Shown piece by piece: positions 44,220 to 53,782 of a stretch of DNA of 64,000 nt (the stretch's first letter is position 1; each line of letters opens with the position of its first letter). Source of the stretch: Lachnospiraceae bacterium. GTDB lineage: Bacteria > Bacillota > Clostridia > Lachnospirales > Lachnospiraceae. The translations under genes and the position numbers were made by a program. The stretch is from assembly GCA_015057825.1 (NCBI GenBank), contig SVDN01000007.1, positions 48,859-112,858 of the forward strand, read 5' to 3'. The notes under the pieces were generated by a model, which was not told the DNA's origin, ran no database searches, and was given only the letters and a program-made list of their open reading frames with translations.

Positions 44220-45119
44220 ATGACTAAGATATCACACAATAATCAAAAGAAAATAGCGGTTATAAACGACATGTCGGGTTTTGGAAGATGTTCACTTACC
44301 GTGTCCATTCCGATTATTTCGCATCTTAAGGTGCAGGCCTGTCCTTTGCCGACCTCTATTTTCTCCAATCATACAGGCTTTGAAAGCTATTATTTCGATG
44401 ATTATACCGATCGAATGGATGCTTATATGGCCGAATGGAAAAAGCTGGGTCTTAAGTTTGACGGCATTTATTCGGGCTTTCTTGGTTCTCTTAAGCAGAT
44501 TGATATTGTGGAAAAATTTATAAAAGAGTTTAGAAGCAAGCGAACAAAGGTTATTATCGACCCTGTTATGGGTGATTACGGTAAAAAGTACGCTACCTAT
44601 ACAGATGAGATGTGCGCTGCCATGAAACGTCTTGTTTCCTATGCGGATGTGCTTACACCGAATCTTACGGAAGCCTGTGTGCTTACCGATACTCCATACA
44701 AGCCTAAAGGCTGGAAGATTCGTGAACTTGAAGAACTTGCAGAAAAGCTTCTTAATATGGGCTGCAAAAAGGTTGTAATTACGGGAATTCCGCAAGGTCA
44801 GTTTGTTACCAATCTTTCTTACATGAAATATGATGAGAAGGAATGGGAAGGTAAAAAATGCACGGCTAAGATTGAGGGCGGTTTTGCAAAACGTATAAAT
44901 AAGACCCATTTAATCGGATGCGAGCGTTCCGGCACCGGTGATGTTTTTGCATCAATAGTTGCGGCGGATACGGTTAACGGCGTTGATCTCATAACAAGCG
45001 CAAGGCGCGCCAGCCATTTTGTTAAGAAATGTCTTACGGTTAGCGAAAAAATCGGCATTCCGGTAACGGATGGCGTTTGCTTTGAAGAAATAATCGATTC
45101 TTTGAAAATAATAAGATAA
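44220..45119 (+). CDS. pyridoxamine / pyridoxal kinase
   Basis: 299 aa, ribokinase-superfamily PdxY/PdxK-like. Marks: INDMSGFGRCSL at the N-terminus, TSIFSNHTGF, IIDPVMGDYG near residue 115, LTPNLTEACVLT, and the anion-hole GCERSGTGDVFASIV near 240. It phosphorylates B6 vitamers as part of salvage. No good ribosome site is seen; a 12-codon frame (44190-44228) overlaps the start codon and could couple translation. Pairs functionally with the ECF S-component upstream. Confidence 0.9.
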   Translation: MTKISHNNQKKIAVINDMSGFGRCSLTVSIPIISHLKVQACPLPTSIFSNHTGFESYYFDDYTDRMDAYMAEWKKLGLKFDGIYSGFLGSLKQIDIVEKFIKEFRSKRTKVIIDPVMGDYGKKYATYTDEMCAAMKRLVSYADVLTPNLTEACVLTDTPYKPKGWKIRELEELAEKLLNMGCKKVVITGIPQGQFVTNLSYMKYDEKEWEGKKCTAKIEGGFAKRINKTHLIGCERSGTGDVFASIVAADTVNGVDLITSARRASHFVKKCLTVSEKIGIPVTDGVCFEEIIDSLKIIR

Positions 45120-45138
45120 AAAGAAAAGAGTGAAGAAA

Positions 45139-45741
45139 ATGACAATCTTATATGAAGTATATAAGGGCTTATATGTAAATATTACAAACAAATGCGATGC
45201 CAACTGTGTGTTTTGCTTAAGAAACGGACATGAAGGCGTTTACGGTTCCAATCCTTTGTGGTTAGAACGTGAGCCAAGCGTGGAAGAAGTGGAAAAAGAA
45301 TTTGAAAAGTTTGATATGGATAAATACGAAGAAGTTGTATTTTGCGGCTTCGGCGAGCCAACGGAAAGACTTGCCGATATGGCCGAAATCGGCAGATTCG
45401 TTAAAGAAAAGTATGGCAAGAAGATTCGTGTTAACACAAACGGTTTAAGCGATTTGCTCTATAAAAGAGATACTGCTCCCGATTTTGCGGGCTGGGCCGA
45501 CAGCGTTTCAATCAGCCTTAATACACCAAATAAAGAAAAATACTATGAGCTTACCAGAAATATTTTCGGAATCGACGGCTTTGACGGTATGTTGAATTTT
45601 GCAAAGAACGTTAAAAAATACGTGCCGGATGTTAAGATGACAACCGTTGATACAACCATCACAAAGGAAGAAGAAGCGCAGTGTCAAAAGATTTGTGATG
45701 ACTTGGGCGTAAGATACAGAATAAGAGCATTTGAAGATTAG
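45139..45741 (+). CDS. TatD-associated-type radical SAM protein
   Basis: 200 aa from ATG 45139; a GTG at 45130 is possible. The 4Fe-4S motif is NITNKCDANCVFCLRNG (CxxxCxxC), followed by VFCGFGEPTER and RVNTNGLSDL. It matches the short family known as TatD-nuclease-associated radical SAM proteins, whose reaction is not known. No TatD nuclease gene is next to it here; it follows the pyridoxamine kinase by 20 nt. Confidence 0.85.
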   Translation: MTILYEVYKGLYVNITNKCDANCVFCLRNGHEGVYGSNPLWLEREPSVEEVEKEFEKFDMDKYEEVVFCGFGEPTERLADMAEIGRFVKEKYGKKIRVNTNGLSDLLYKRDTAPDFAGWADSVSISLNTPNKEKYYELTRNIFGIDGFDGMLNFAKNVKKYVPDVKMTTVDTTITKEEEAQCQKICDDLGVRYRIRAFED

Positions 45742-45854
45742 GCGGCAATTTACGGATTGCAATTAAAAGAGTTTTACCAAAACACAATGTACAAACATCG
45801 GTACAATATACAGTTATACACAAAAAATGTATAAAGTGAATTGGCTTCAAATGC

Positions 45855-45883
45855 TTGACAAAAGATTATCAAAGGAATAGAAT
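45855..45883 (+). promoter_or_regulatory. promoter of the amino-acid ABC transporter
   Basis: TTGACA (45855-45860), 17-nt spacer, TAGAAT (45878-45883). Confidence 0.7.
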
Positions 45884-45892
45884 TTCTATGTT

Positions 45893-45925
45893 AGTAAGGC
45901 ACTAAGCATTTAGTGCTTTACTTTT
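45893..45925 (+). terminator. 5'-leader hairpin, possible attenuator
   Basis: AAGGCACTAA pairs with TTAGTGCTTT around a GCAT loop, then ACTTTTGTGTTTT. It lies right at the predicted start of the transcript, so it either stabilises the 5' end or attenuates. Confidence 0.45.
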
Positions 45926-45992
45926 GTGTTTTGCATATTTATATATGTTAAAGGCTATAAAGACAAAAAGTTTAATGAATAGGAGAAATGTT

Positions 45993-46742
45993 ATGAAAAA
46001 GTTAGTGGTTATTGCTCTTGCGGCAATTTGTGCACTTTCATTATTTGGATGTGACAACTCATCAAAAGAAGAAAAAACAGAAGGTGATACTCTTGTTATG
46101 GCAACAAATGCAGAGTTCCCACCTTACGAATATTATGAAGGCAGCGACATCATCGGTATTGATGCCGACATTATGACAGAAGTTGCAAATGAACTCGGCA
46201 TGACACTTAAAATCGAAGATATGGCTTTCGATTCAATCATTGCAGCTGTTAAATCGGGCAAAGCTGATGTTGGTGTAGCAGGTATGACAATTACGGAAGA
46301 CAGACAGGCTTCGGTTGATTTCTCGGATCCTTACACAACAGCTCGCCAGGTTGTAATTTTAAAAGATGGTTCAGAAATCAAAACAGTAGATGACCTTGAA
46401 GGCAAAACAATCGGTGTACAGCTTGGTACAACAGGTGACATCTACGCAGGCGATGTTGAAGGCGCTACAATCGAACGTTACAACAAAGGTTATGAAGCAG
46501 TTCAGGCTCTTCTTCAGGGAAAAGTTGATTGTGTTATAATCGACAACGAACCTGCAAAAGTATTCGTTTCACAGAACGAAGGCATCTACATCTTAGATGA
46601 AGATTTCGCTTTGGAAGAATACGCAATCGCTGTTGACAAGGGCAATACAGAGTTGCTTACAAAGATTAACGATGCTCTTGCAAAATTAAAAGATTCGGGC
46701 AAATTACAGGAAATAATTGATAAATATATTTCCGCTGAATAA
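45993..46742 (+). CDS. polar amino-acid ABC transporter, substrate-binding lipoprotein
   Basis: 249 aa from ATG 45993, with AGGAGA 6 nt upstream; the longer frame from 45924 would put residues before the signal. Lipoprotein signal ends LSLFGCDNS. A solute-binding family 3 domain follows (ATNAEFPPYEYYEGSDIIGI, DIMTEVANELGM, AGMTITEDRQASVDFSDPY, IGVQLGTTGDIY). It binds an amino acid such as glutamine or cystine; the ligand is not fixed by sequence. First gene of a three-gene importer. A strong hairpin after the stop would give more of this protein than of the permease. Confidence 0.92.
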   Translation: MKKLVVIALAAICALSLFGCDNSSKEEKTEGDTLVMATNAEFPPYEYYEGSDIIGIDADIMTEVANELGMTLKIEDMAFDSIIAAVKSGKADVGVAGMTITEDRQASVDFSDPYTTARQVVILKDGSEIKTVDDLEGKTIGVQLGTTGDIYAGDVEGATIERYNKGYEAVQALLQGKVDCVIIDNEPAKVFVSQNEGIYILDEDFALEEYAIAVDKGNTELLTKINDALAKLKDSGKLQEIIDKYISAE

Positions 46743-46769
46743 TTTGCAGGATATTATTTGAATTTGTTT

Positions 46770-46810
46770 TGTCACAGCGTCTTTAAATAAGTCGCTGTGA
46801 CATTTGTGAT
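46770..46810 (+). terminator. intercistronic hairpin / partial terminator
   Basis: TGTCACAGCG (46770-46779) pairs perfectly with CGCTGTGACA (46793-46802), followed by TTTGTGATTTT. It lies between binding-protein and permease genes, where such stems protect the upstream message. Confidence 0.7.
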
Positions 46811-46841
46811 TTTAACAAAAACTTTTATTTAAGGAAAAGAT

Positions 46842-47522
46842 ATGGCTGAACAGTTTTATATAAACTTTATTAAAGACGACAGATGGATGTATTTGGTGCA
46901 AGGCTTAAAAACAACAATTATTGTTGCGCTTTTTGCCGTGCTTTTGGGCGTTGCCCTTGGCTTTACCGTAGGTATGATACGTTCGACACACGATAAAACG
47001 GGTAAGTTAAAAGTTGCGAATTTTATATGTAATATTTACCTTACGATAATTCGAGGAACTCCGGTTCTTTTGCAGCTTTTGATTATTTACTTTGTTGTGT
47101 TTGCATCTGTTAATGTTGACAAAGTAATAGTTGCGATTATTGCATTCGGTATTAACTCCGGTGCCTATGTTGCCGAGATAATCCGAAGCGGTATTATGGC
47201 TGTGGACCAAGGACAGATGGAAGCAGGTCGAAGCCTCGGATTTTCATACAGACAGACAATGATTCATTTTATTATGCCTCAGGCTTTCAAGAATGTGCTT
47301 CCGGCATTAGGTAACGAATTTATCGTGCTTTTAAAGGAAACATCCGTTGCGGGCTATATCGCCCTTCAGGATTTAACAAAGGGTGCGGACATCATCAGAA
47401 GTCAGACTTACAGTCCGTTTATGCCACTTATGGGTGCAGCAATAATTTATCTTGTTATGGTTATGATTTTGTCATATTTTGTAAAACGTTTGGAAAAGAG
47501 GTTGCGTAAAAATGAACGATAA
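46842..47522 (+). CDS. polar amino-acid ABC transporter, permease
   Basis: 226 aa, HisMQ-type permease with four to five membrane helices and the EAA loop ([22 protein letters not shown]). Also [14 protein letters not shown] and [16 protein letters not shown], typical of the family. Forms the channel, probably as a homodimer since only one permease gene is present. Its stop overlaps the ATPase start by 11 nt, showing translational coupling. Confidence 0.95.
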   Translation: MAEQFYINFIKDDRWMYLVQGLKTTIIVALFAVLLGVALGFTVGMIRSTHDKTGKLKVANFICNIYLTIIRGTPVLLQLLIIYFVVFASVNVDKVIVAIIAFGINSGAYVAEIIRSGIMAVDQGQMEAGRSLGFSYRQTMIHFIMPQAFKNVLPALGNEFIVLLKETSVAGYIALQDLTKGADIIRSQTYSPFMPLMGAAIIYLVMVMILSYFVKRLEKRLRKNER

Positions 47523-48252
47523 TAACACAGTATTTGAAGTAAAAAACCTCTCAAAAAGTTTTGGAGACTTAAACGTTTTGCGAGGAATAGATTTGACAAT
47601 TAAAAAAGGTGAGGTTCTTGTGGTTATCGGTCCTTCGGGTTCGGGTAAATCCACATTCCTCAGATGCTTAAACCGCCTGGAAGAGCCAAGCGGCGGAGAC
47701 ATTCTTTTTGAAGGCAACAGTATTGTTGATAAGAAATGCAATATCGACAAACTTCGTCAGAAAATCGGTATGGTTTTCCAACATTTTAACTTGTTTAACA
47801 ACAAGACTGTTCTTAGAAACATAACAATCGGTCCGGAAAAGCTTCTGGGACTTTCCGAAGAAGAAGCAAAAAAACGCGCGGAAAAGCTTTTGGAACGAGT
47901 TAATTTATTGGATAAGAAGGATGCTTACCCTTCACAGCTTTCGGGTGGTCAGAAGCAGCGTATAGCCATTGTCAGAGCTCTTGCCATGGAACCGGACGTT
48001 ATGCTTTTTGATGAGCCTACAAGTGCTCTCGATCCCGAGATGGTTGGTGAAGTTTTGGAAGTTATGAAAGAACTTGCAAGAGACGGCATGACTATGGCCG
48101 TTGTTACCCACGAAATGGGCTTTGCAAGAGAAGTGGGAAGCCGCGTGCTTTTCATGGCTGACGGCGAAGTTATTGAAGACGGCACACCGGAAGAGATTTT
48201 TGACAATCCCAAAAGCGATGCCGCTAAAAACTTCCTTAAATGTGTATTGTAA
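47512..48252 (+). CDS. polar amino-acid ABC transporter, ATP-binding protein
   Basis: 246 aa, GlnQ-type. Walker [15 protein letters not shown] near residue 38, Q-loop VFQHFNLF, signature [15 protein letters not shown], Walker [15 protein letters not shown] and switch His in VVTHEMGFA. It powers the importer formed by the two genes upstream. A compact terminator follows within 10-35 nt. Confidence 0.97.
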   Translation: MNDNNTVFEVKNLSKSFGDLNVLRGIDLTIKKGEVLVVIGPSGSGKSTFLRCLNRLEEPSGGDILFEGNSIVDKKCNIDKLRQKIGMVFQHFNLFNNKTVLRNITIGPEKLLGLSEEEAKKRAEKLLERVNLLDKKDAYPSQLSGGQKQRIAIVRALAMEPDVMLFDEPTSALDPEMVGEVLEVMKELARDGMTMAVVTHEMGFAREVGSRVLFMADGEVIEDGTPEEIFDNPKSDAAKNFLKCVL

Positions 48253-48262
48253 GTATTTATAT

Positions 48263-48287
48263 AAAACCGGCAGTTGCCGGTTTTTCT
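48263..48287 (+). terminator. terminator of the amino-acid transporter operon
   Basis: AACCGGC (48265-48271), AGTT loop, GCCGGTT (48276-48282), then TTTCTTCT. Confidence 0.85.
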
Positions 48288-48300
48288 TCTAAGAGAGATT

Positions 48301-49185
48301 ATGGATAAGACAAAAAAATACATGGCAGGTGCAAGAATTGCCATATTGCTTGCGACACTTATATGGGGTACTTCATTTATAGTACTTAAAGATGCCTTGG
48401 ATGGCATTGATACCTTCTTTTTGCTGGCTTTAAGGTTTTCCATTGCGGCGCTGGTACTTGTGCTTGTTTTTATTAAAAAACTTAAAAAAATAAATAAATC
48501 ATACATAATATACGGTTGCTTGGCGGGGGCTTTCCTTACATTCAGCTATGTGTTTCAGACAATCGGTCTTGATTACACTACGCCCGGCAAAAACGCCTTT
48601 TTGACGACGATTTATTGTATCTTGGTACCTTTTATTTATTGGATTGTAAAAAAGGTAAAACCGGATGCATTTAACTATATAGCGGCAATTATATGCATAA
48701 TTGGTATCGGATTCGTTTCCTTGGACGGCAATTTAAGCATGGGCTTCGGAGATGTAATGACCTTAATCGGAGGCTTCGGATTTGCATTGCACATGGTGCT
48801 TTTGGCTGTGGCAACCAAAGACAGAGATCCTTTCGTACTTACATGCATTCAGTTTGTTTCGGCTGCGGTATTTCTTTGGATATTAACGGCGCTTTTCGGA
48901 GAGGTTCCTTCCGCGCAAGTCTTAAGCGGAAGCGCTTTGTTTGAGATAATTTATCTTGCGGTATTTGCATCTGCGCTTGCAATGTTACTTCAGGCTATCG
49001 GACAAAAATACACACCGGCATCCCAAGTTGCGGTGCTTATGACATTGGAATCCGTATTTGGCGTTGTTTTCTCGGTGATTTTTTACCACGAAGTATTGAC
49101 TCCTAAGCTTGTTGTTGGATTTATTCTCATATTTATTGCGGTTTTGACCTCGGAGACGAAATTATCTTTCCTCAGACGAAAATAA
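48301..49185 (+). CDS. EamA/DMT-family transporter
   Basis: 294 aa from ATG 48301; an in-frame ATG at 48274 is inside the upstream terminator and is rejected. Ten hydrophobic segments in two EamA repeats (LATLIWGTSFIVLKDALDGI in the first; ALAMLLQAIGQKYTPASQVA in the second), ending in a basic tail. Exports a metabolite or drug; substrate unknown. Short AAGAGAG ribosome site. Confidence 0.9.
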   Translation: MDKTKKYMAGARIAILLATLIWGTSFIVLKDALDGIDTFFLLALRFSIAALVLVLVFIKKLKKINKSYIIYGCLAGAFLTFSYVFQTIGLDYTTPGKNAFLTTIYCILVPFIYWIVKKVKPDAFNYIAAIICIIGIGFVSLDGNLSMGFGDVMTLIGGFGFALHMVLLAVATKDRDPFVLTCIQFVSAAVFLWILTALFGEVPSAQVLSGSALFEIIYLAVFASALAMLLQAIGQKYTPASQVAVLMTLESVFGVVFSVIFYHEVLTPKLVVGFILIFIAVLTSETKLSFLRRK

Positions 49186-49261
49186 AAAAGAAAGTTTACA
49201 TAATATTGCATACAGGTCATAAATACCGGCTTATATGCAAAGATAGTGGATAGGTGGATTA

Positions 49262-49861
49262 ATGAAAGCAGTATTTGTAAGACACGGACAGACTGATTGG
49301 AATGCGGCTCACAGAATGCAGGGCTGCGTGGACATTTTGCTTAATGAGACGGGCAAAGAACAGATTAAAGAAGTTGCGGGAAAAATTGAGGGCATGAAAT
49401 TTGATAAAATGTATGTAAGCCCTCTTACAAGAACCAGACAGACAGCATCGATTTTGCGTCCGGAAATGGAACAAACTATTGAAGAACGCGTAAAAGAGAT
49501 TGATTTTGGCGAATTGGAAGGAAGCTGCTACGGCGGTTATAAGAATTTGGTATATGAGGAGCTTAGCGATAAAGAAAAACAGATTTACCATTTCTTTTTG
49601 GACCCGGATAAATACGAACCGTTGCCGGGAGGCGAGACATACGATCATTTTTATGAACGCCTTAATGACTTTTTGGAAGATATAAAAGTCAAACATAAAG
49701 ACGAAACGGTCTTGGTGGTTTGCCACGGTGCTGTTATTCATGCGGTTATTTGCCTTATAAGAAAAATCACAATGGGCGAGTGCTGGAAGATTTACATCGG
49801 AAACGGCGATTGCTATATGGCTGAATTTGACGGTCAAAAATGGAATGATAAATTGTTTTAG
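49262..49861 (+). CDS. histidine phosphatase (phosphoglycerate mutase-like)
   Basis: 199 aa. RHG motif FVRHGQTDWNAAHRMQG at the N-terminus gives the phosphohistidine; a second catalytic His is in LVVCHGAVIHAV near residue 153. Family members include alpha-ribazole phosphatase and small-molecule phosphatases, and the exact substrate is not shown. Next to a PHP phosphatase gene 39 nt downstream. Confidence 0.85.
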   Translation: MKAVFVRHGQTDWNAAHRMQGCVDILLNETGKEQIKEVAGKIEGMKFDKMYVSPLTRTRQTASILRPEMEQTIEERVKEIDFGELEGSCYGGYKNLVYEELSDKEKQIYHFFLDPDKYEPLPGGETYDHFYERLNDFLEDIKVKHKDETVLVVCHGAVIHAVICLIRKITMGECWKIYIGNGDCYMAEFDGQKWNDKLF

Positions 49862-49900
49862 CAAAGCGACAAATTCGCATTAATTCAAGGAGATGATTAG

Positions 49901-50701
49901 ATGTATTTTGATTGCCACAATCATACCCGCTTTTCGGCAGACAGTGAAGCAAATCCCGAAGATATGCTTAAGAAAGCAATTGAACGGGGCGTAACCAGAT
50001 ATTGTTTTACGGATCATCAGGATTTTGATTTTCCCTATGAAGATCTAAAATTTGACGTGGATGCAAAAGAGTATTTCGATACACTTTTGCCTATAAAGAA
50101 AAAATACGCTGACAAAATTGAAGTAAATATAGGTATTGAGCTGGGCCTGGAGAATCATCTTTGGAACAGACTTGATGAATATGCAAAATCCGCGGACTTT
50201 GATTTCGTTATCGGATCCATGCATCTTCTTGACAGAAAAGACCCTTATTATCCGGAGTTTTTCGAAGGGAAAGACGAGGTGGATTTATTCCGACGTTTCT
50301 TCGAATCCACATATGAGAATATAAAAGGTTTTAAAAACTTTGATGTTTTGGGACATCTTGATTATGTTGTAAGATATGCTCCCACAAAAAATGAGAAGTA
50401 TTCATACAATAAATTCTCGGACATTATAGATGCCATTCTTAAAGAATTGATAGAAAGCGGCAGAGGAATCGAGATTAATTCAAGCGGTTTCAGACGGGGA
50501 CTGGGTGAACCTCATCCTTGTTTTGATGTTGTAAAACGCTACAAAGAGCTTGGAGGAGAAATAATTACAACAGGCTCGGATGCCCATGTTAAGGAAGACG
50601 TGGCTCGCGATTTCGATAAAATATACGCCCTAATAAAAGAGGCGGGATTTAACTATGTTTGCGCTTTCAAAAATCGCAAAGCGGATTTCTTTAAGATATA
50701 A
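49901..50701 (+). CDS. PHP-domain histidinol-phosphatase-like protein
   Basis: 266 aa. PHP metal motifs: DCHNHTRFSADSEAN at the N-terminus, FTDHQDFDFP, GIELGLE, FVIGSMHLLD, DVLGHLDYVVRY, and TTGSDAHVKEDVARDF near the end. This is the HisK type of histidinol phosphatase found in Firmicutes; no other histidine genes are nearby, so the substrate could differ. AAGGAG precedes the ATG. Confidence 0.85.
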   Translation: MYFDCHNHTRFSADSEANPEDMLKKAIERGVTRYCFTDHQDFDFPYEDLKFDVDAKEYFDTLLPIKKKYADKIEVNIGIELGLENHLWNRLDEYAKSADFDFVIGSMHLLDRKDPYYPEFFEGKDEVDLFRRFFESTYENIKGFKNFDVLGHLDYVVRYAPTKNEKYSYNKFSDIIDAILKELIESGRGIEINSSGFRRGLGEPHPCFDVVKRYKELGGEIITTGSDAHVKEDVARDFDKIYALIKEAGFNYVCAFKNRKADFFKI

Positions 50702-50715
50702 ATCAGAGGTTAAAT

Positions 50716-52614
50716 ATGGTTTTAAGTTGTAATAATATTTCAAAGGCTTTTGGCGAAGAAGTGATTTTGTCAAAATGTTCTTTTAATGTTGAAGACAATG
50801 AAAAATGTGCAATAGTGGGTATTAACGGAGTAGGGAAAACAACCCTGCTTCGTATTATTGTGGGCGAATTGTCAGCAGATGAAGGAAGCGTAAGCTTAGC
50901 CAACAAAAAAAGCTTGGGATATCTTCCGCAGATGCCTGAAATTGACAGCAATAAAACTATCTATGATGAGATGCTGGAGGCGAAGGCCGATGTTATCGAA
51001 CTTGAAGAAAAAATAAGACTTCTTGAAGAAAAAATGAAATCCCAAGAGGGAGCCGAACTTGAAGAAAGCCTTAAAAGCTACAATAATGCAACAAGCGAAT
51101 TTGAAAGAGTAAACGGTTTTGCCTACAAAAGCGAAATTGTTGGAGTGTTAAAGGGCCTTGGCTTTACTGAGGCTGACTTTGATAAAAAGGTAAGCGTGTT
51201 ATCCGGCGGTCAAAAAACAAGACTGGCCCTTGCAAAGCTGTTGCTTTCCAAACCCGATGTGATTTTACTTGACGAACCTATCAACCACTTGGATTTAAAC
51301 TCCATAAGCTGGTTGGAAGGCTTTTTGTCAAACTATAAAGGAGCTGTTGTTATAGTTGCCCATGACAGATATTTTCTGGATCATGTTGTAAGCAAGGTTG
51401 TGGAAATAGACAGAGCTAATACAAGCGTTTATATGGGAAATTATTCGGCTTATTCCAAAAAGAAAGCGGAAAAAATGAATGCCGAATTAAATGCCTATTT
51501 AAATCAGCAAAGGGAGATTAAACATCAGGAAGAAGTAATAGAAAAACTTAAATCTTTCAATCGTGAAAAGTCAATCAAAAGGGCTGAATCTCGCGAAAAA
51601 CAACTTGATAAAATAGAAATACTGGATAAGCCCGTGCAAGAAAGCGCCAACATGAAAATCAGCCTTGTGCCGGAAATAATCAGCGGAAACGATGTATTAA
51701 GTGTTAAAGGCCTTTCCAAAAGCTTTGGTGAGAACACTCTTTTTGAGGGCTTGGACTTTGAGATTAAGCGTGGGGAAAAGGTTGCCATCATCGGAAATAA
51801 CGGAAGCGGCAAAACAACCATACTCAAGATTATAAACGGAATAGAAAAGGCGGATGCCGGCAGTCTTAAACTGGGAAGCAACGTATTTATCGGATATTAC
51901 GATCAGGAACACAATGTTTTGAACCCTTCCAAGACAATTTTTGAAGAGATAAGAGATGACTATCCCGAGCTTACGAATACAAAGATAAGAAATGTACTGG
52001 CTTCGTTTTTGTTTACTGCGGATGATGTTTTTAAAAAGATTTCGTCCTTAAGCGGTGGTGAAAAGGGACGTGTAAGCCTTGCAAAGCTTATGCTTTCGAA
52101 GGCCAATTTTATAATACTTGATGAGCCTACCAACCATTTGGATATCTTGTCCAAAGAAATTCTTGAAAATGCGTTGAATTCATACGAAGGAACAATTCTT
52201 TACGTTTCCCATGACCGCTTTTTTATCAACAAAACGGCAGAGCGTATTTTGGAATTAAGTGAAGAAGGCCTTAAGGGATTTTTGGGTAATTATGATTATT
52301 ATCTCCAAAAAAAGGCTGAACAAAAAAGCGAAAGCGCTCTAAAAGAAACAAAAACAGTCAAAGAATCCGAGTCAAAAAAAGATTGGGAGACTCAAAAGAA
52401 AGAGCAGGCTGCAAAACGCAAGCAAGAAAACGATCTTAAAAAAGTCGAAGAACAAATAGATAATTTGGAACAGAAAAAGAAAGAATTGAATCTTGAACTT
52501 GAAAATCCCGCTATAGCCACAAATACGGCGGAATTAACAAGAATAACAAAAGAAATAAACGATATTGACGGCGAACTTGAAATATTAATCGAAAAATGGG
52601 AAGAGCTGGCTTAA
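50716..52614 (+). CDS. ABC-F family ATPase (second), Uup/YdiF-like
   Basis: 632 aa, two ABC domains and a C-terminal coiled coil rich in Lys and Glu (about residues 540-632). Domain 1: GINGVGKTTLLRII, LSGGQKTRLALAKLLL, and Walker B followed by DEPINHLD (Ile for the usual Thr). Domain 2: GNNGSGKTTILKII, LSGGEKGRVSLAKLML, LDEPTNHLDIL. Soluble and probably ribosome-associated. AGAGG ribosome site, 15 nt after the PHP gene. More conventional than the ABC-F at 41 kb. Confidence 0.93.
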   Translation: MVLSCNNISKAFGEEVILSKCSFNVEDNEKCAIVGINGVGKTTLLRIIVGELSADEGSVSLANKKSLGYLPQMPEIDSNKTIYDEMLEAKADVIELEEKIRLLEEKMKSQEGAELEESLKSYNNATSEFERVNGFAYKSEIVGVLKGLGFTEADFDKKVSVLSGGQKTRLALAKLLLSKPDVILLDEPINHLDLNSISWLEGFLSNYKGAVVIVAHDRYFLDHVVSKVVEIDRANTSVYMGNYSAYSKKKAEKMNAELNAYLNQQREIKHQEEVIEKLKSFNREKSIKRAESREKQLDKIEILDKPVQESANMKISLVPEIISGNDVLSVKGLSKSFGENTLFEGLDFEIKRGEKVAIIGNNGSGKTTILKIINGIEKADAGSLKLGSNVFIGYYDQEHNVLNPSKTIFEEIRDDYPELTNTKIRNVLASFLFTADDVFKKISSLSGGEKGRVSLAKLMLSKANFIILDEPTNHLDILSKEILENALNSYEGTILYVSHDRFFINKTAERILELSEEGLKGFLGNYDYYLQKKAEQKSESALKETKTVKESESKKDWETQKKEQAAKRKQENDLKKVEEQIDNLEQKKKELNLELENPAIATNTAELTRITKEINDIDGELEILIEKWEELA

Positions 52615-52620
52615 AAAAGT

Positions 52621-52638
52621 ACGTGAAAAATTTAACAA
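52621..52638 (+). promoter_or_regulatory. predicted Rex operator
   Basis: ACGTGAAAAATTTAACAA fits the Rex pattern TTGTGAANNNNTTAACAA in 16 of 18 positions, failing only at the first two. It ends 7 nt before the -35 box of the rex promoter, so it would allow NADH-sensitive self-control. Confidence 0.55.
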
Positions 52639-52645
52639 TATTTGT

Positions 52646-52674
52646 TTGACAATAAATGCTAAACTACCTATAAT
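52646..52674 (+). promoter_or_regulatory. consensus promoter of the rex block
   Basis: TTGACA (52646-52651), exactly 17 nt, TATAAT (52669-52674): both boxes perfect. A leader of about 105 nt follows to the start at 52788. Confidence 0.85.
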
Positions 52675-52787
52675 TAAGCTAGTGGTTGATTTTAGGCATT
52701 TTTCAAATGTCAAATCATTAAGTTAAAGACAGAATATTTTTATCTGAAGAAAGGTAATGGACCTTTAAGGTCAATAAGGTAATATTA

Positions 52788-53432
52788 GTGGCGGTTAAAA
52801 TGATTTCAAAAGCGGTTATCAGCAGGCTTCCGAGATACTACAGATATCTTGGCGAGCTTATTGAAAACGGAGTTGAGAGAATTTCGTCTGATGACTTGAG
52901 CAGAATGATGAATGTAACTGCATCTCAGATTCGTCAGGATTTAAACAATTTTGGAGGATTCGGACAACAAGGTTACGGCTATAATGTTAAGTTCTTGTAT
53001 GGAGAAATTGCAAAAATATTGGGCGTGGAAAAGACTCACAATGTTGTGGTTGTGGGTGCCGGTAATTTGGGACATGCAATTTGCAAATATCAAGGATTTA
53101 TAAAACGCGGATTTAATATGTTGGGCATTTTTGACGTTAACCCACAGCTTATCGGAAAAAGCGTTGGGGAACTTGAAATTTTGCCTTTAAACAAATTAAA
53201 AGATTTTATTGCAGAAGAAAATGTTGATATAGTTGCTTTGACAACTCCTAAAGAAGCAGTGGACAATGTGGTTGAAATATGCGAAGAATCGGGAATCAGA
53301 GCAATATGGAACTTTACACCGGTGGACTTAAAGACAAGCCCGAGCATTTTGGTTGAAAATGTTCACTTATCCGACAGTCTCCTCACACTATCCTACAATC
53401 TCAAAAACAGTAGGAACGATCGCATGGAATGA
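52788..53432 (+). CDS. rex: redox-sensing transcriptional repressor Rex
   Basis: 214 aa from GTG 52788, chosen because AAGGT lies 7 nt upstream; ATG 52800 is the alternative. Winged helix (ISKAVISRLPRYYRYLGELI, SQIRQDLNNFGGFGQQGYGY) then a Rossmann NADH-binding domain (VVVVGAGNLGHAICKY near residue 87). It senses the NADH/NAD+ ratio and represses fermentation and respiration genes. Its stop overlaps the acpS start (ATGA), making a tightly coupled block with acpS, nnr and alr. Confidence 0.97.
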   Translation: MAVKMISKAVISRLPRYYRYLGELIENGVERISSDDLSRMMNVTASQIRQDLNNFGGFGQQGYGYNVKFLYGEIAKILGVEKTHNVVVVGAGNLGHAICKYQGFIKRGFNMLGIFDVNPQLIGKSVGELEILPLNKLKDFIAEENVDIVALTTPKEAVDNVVEICEESGIRAIWNFTPVDLKTSPSILVENVHLSDSLLTLSYNLKNSRNDRME

Positions 53433-53782
53433 TTATAGGAATAGGAACAGACATAATTAAAATAGAACGTATCAAAAAAGCCTGTGAAAGAGAGGCTTTT
53501 TTGCGTCATGTATATACACAAAAAGAAAAAGAAATTTGTAAATCACCTGCAATGTTTGCAGGTAATTTTGCTGTAAAAGAGGCAGTTTCCAAAACTTTCG
53601 GAACGGGACTTGCTTTTAAGGTTAATGAGATTGAGGTTTTGCGCGATGAGAAGGGGAAACCTTATGTGGAGTTACATGGGAAAGCAAAAGAAATCGCAGA
53701 TGAAAAAGCCATAAAAAGCATTTATGTTTCCATATCCGATGAGGATGATTTGGCGGTTGCTTTTGCCGTAGCGGAGGGTTAA
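53429..53782 (+). CDS. acpS: holo-[acyl-carrier-protein] synthase
   Basis: 117 aa. GIGTDIIKIERIKKAC and GNFAVKEAVSKTFGTG are the Mg/CoA-binding motifs of AcpS. It attaches 4'-phosphopantetheine to ACP for fatty acid synthesis. Overlaps rex upstream and nnr downstream by a few bases. Confidence 0.97.
   Translation: MIIGIGTDIIKIERIKKACEREAFLRHVYTQKEKEICKSPAMFAGNFAVKEAVSKTFGTGLAFKVNEIEVLRDEKGKPYVELHGKAKEIADEKAIKSIYVSISDEDDLAVAFAVAEG

Noticed and set aside
44190..44228. Twelve-codon leader peptide overlapping the pyridoxamine kinase start
   Set aside because: The purine stretch before it is too far and weak to claim translation; noted only in the kinase entry.
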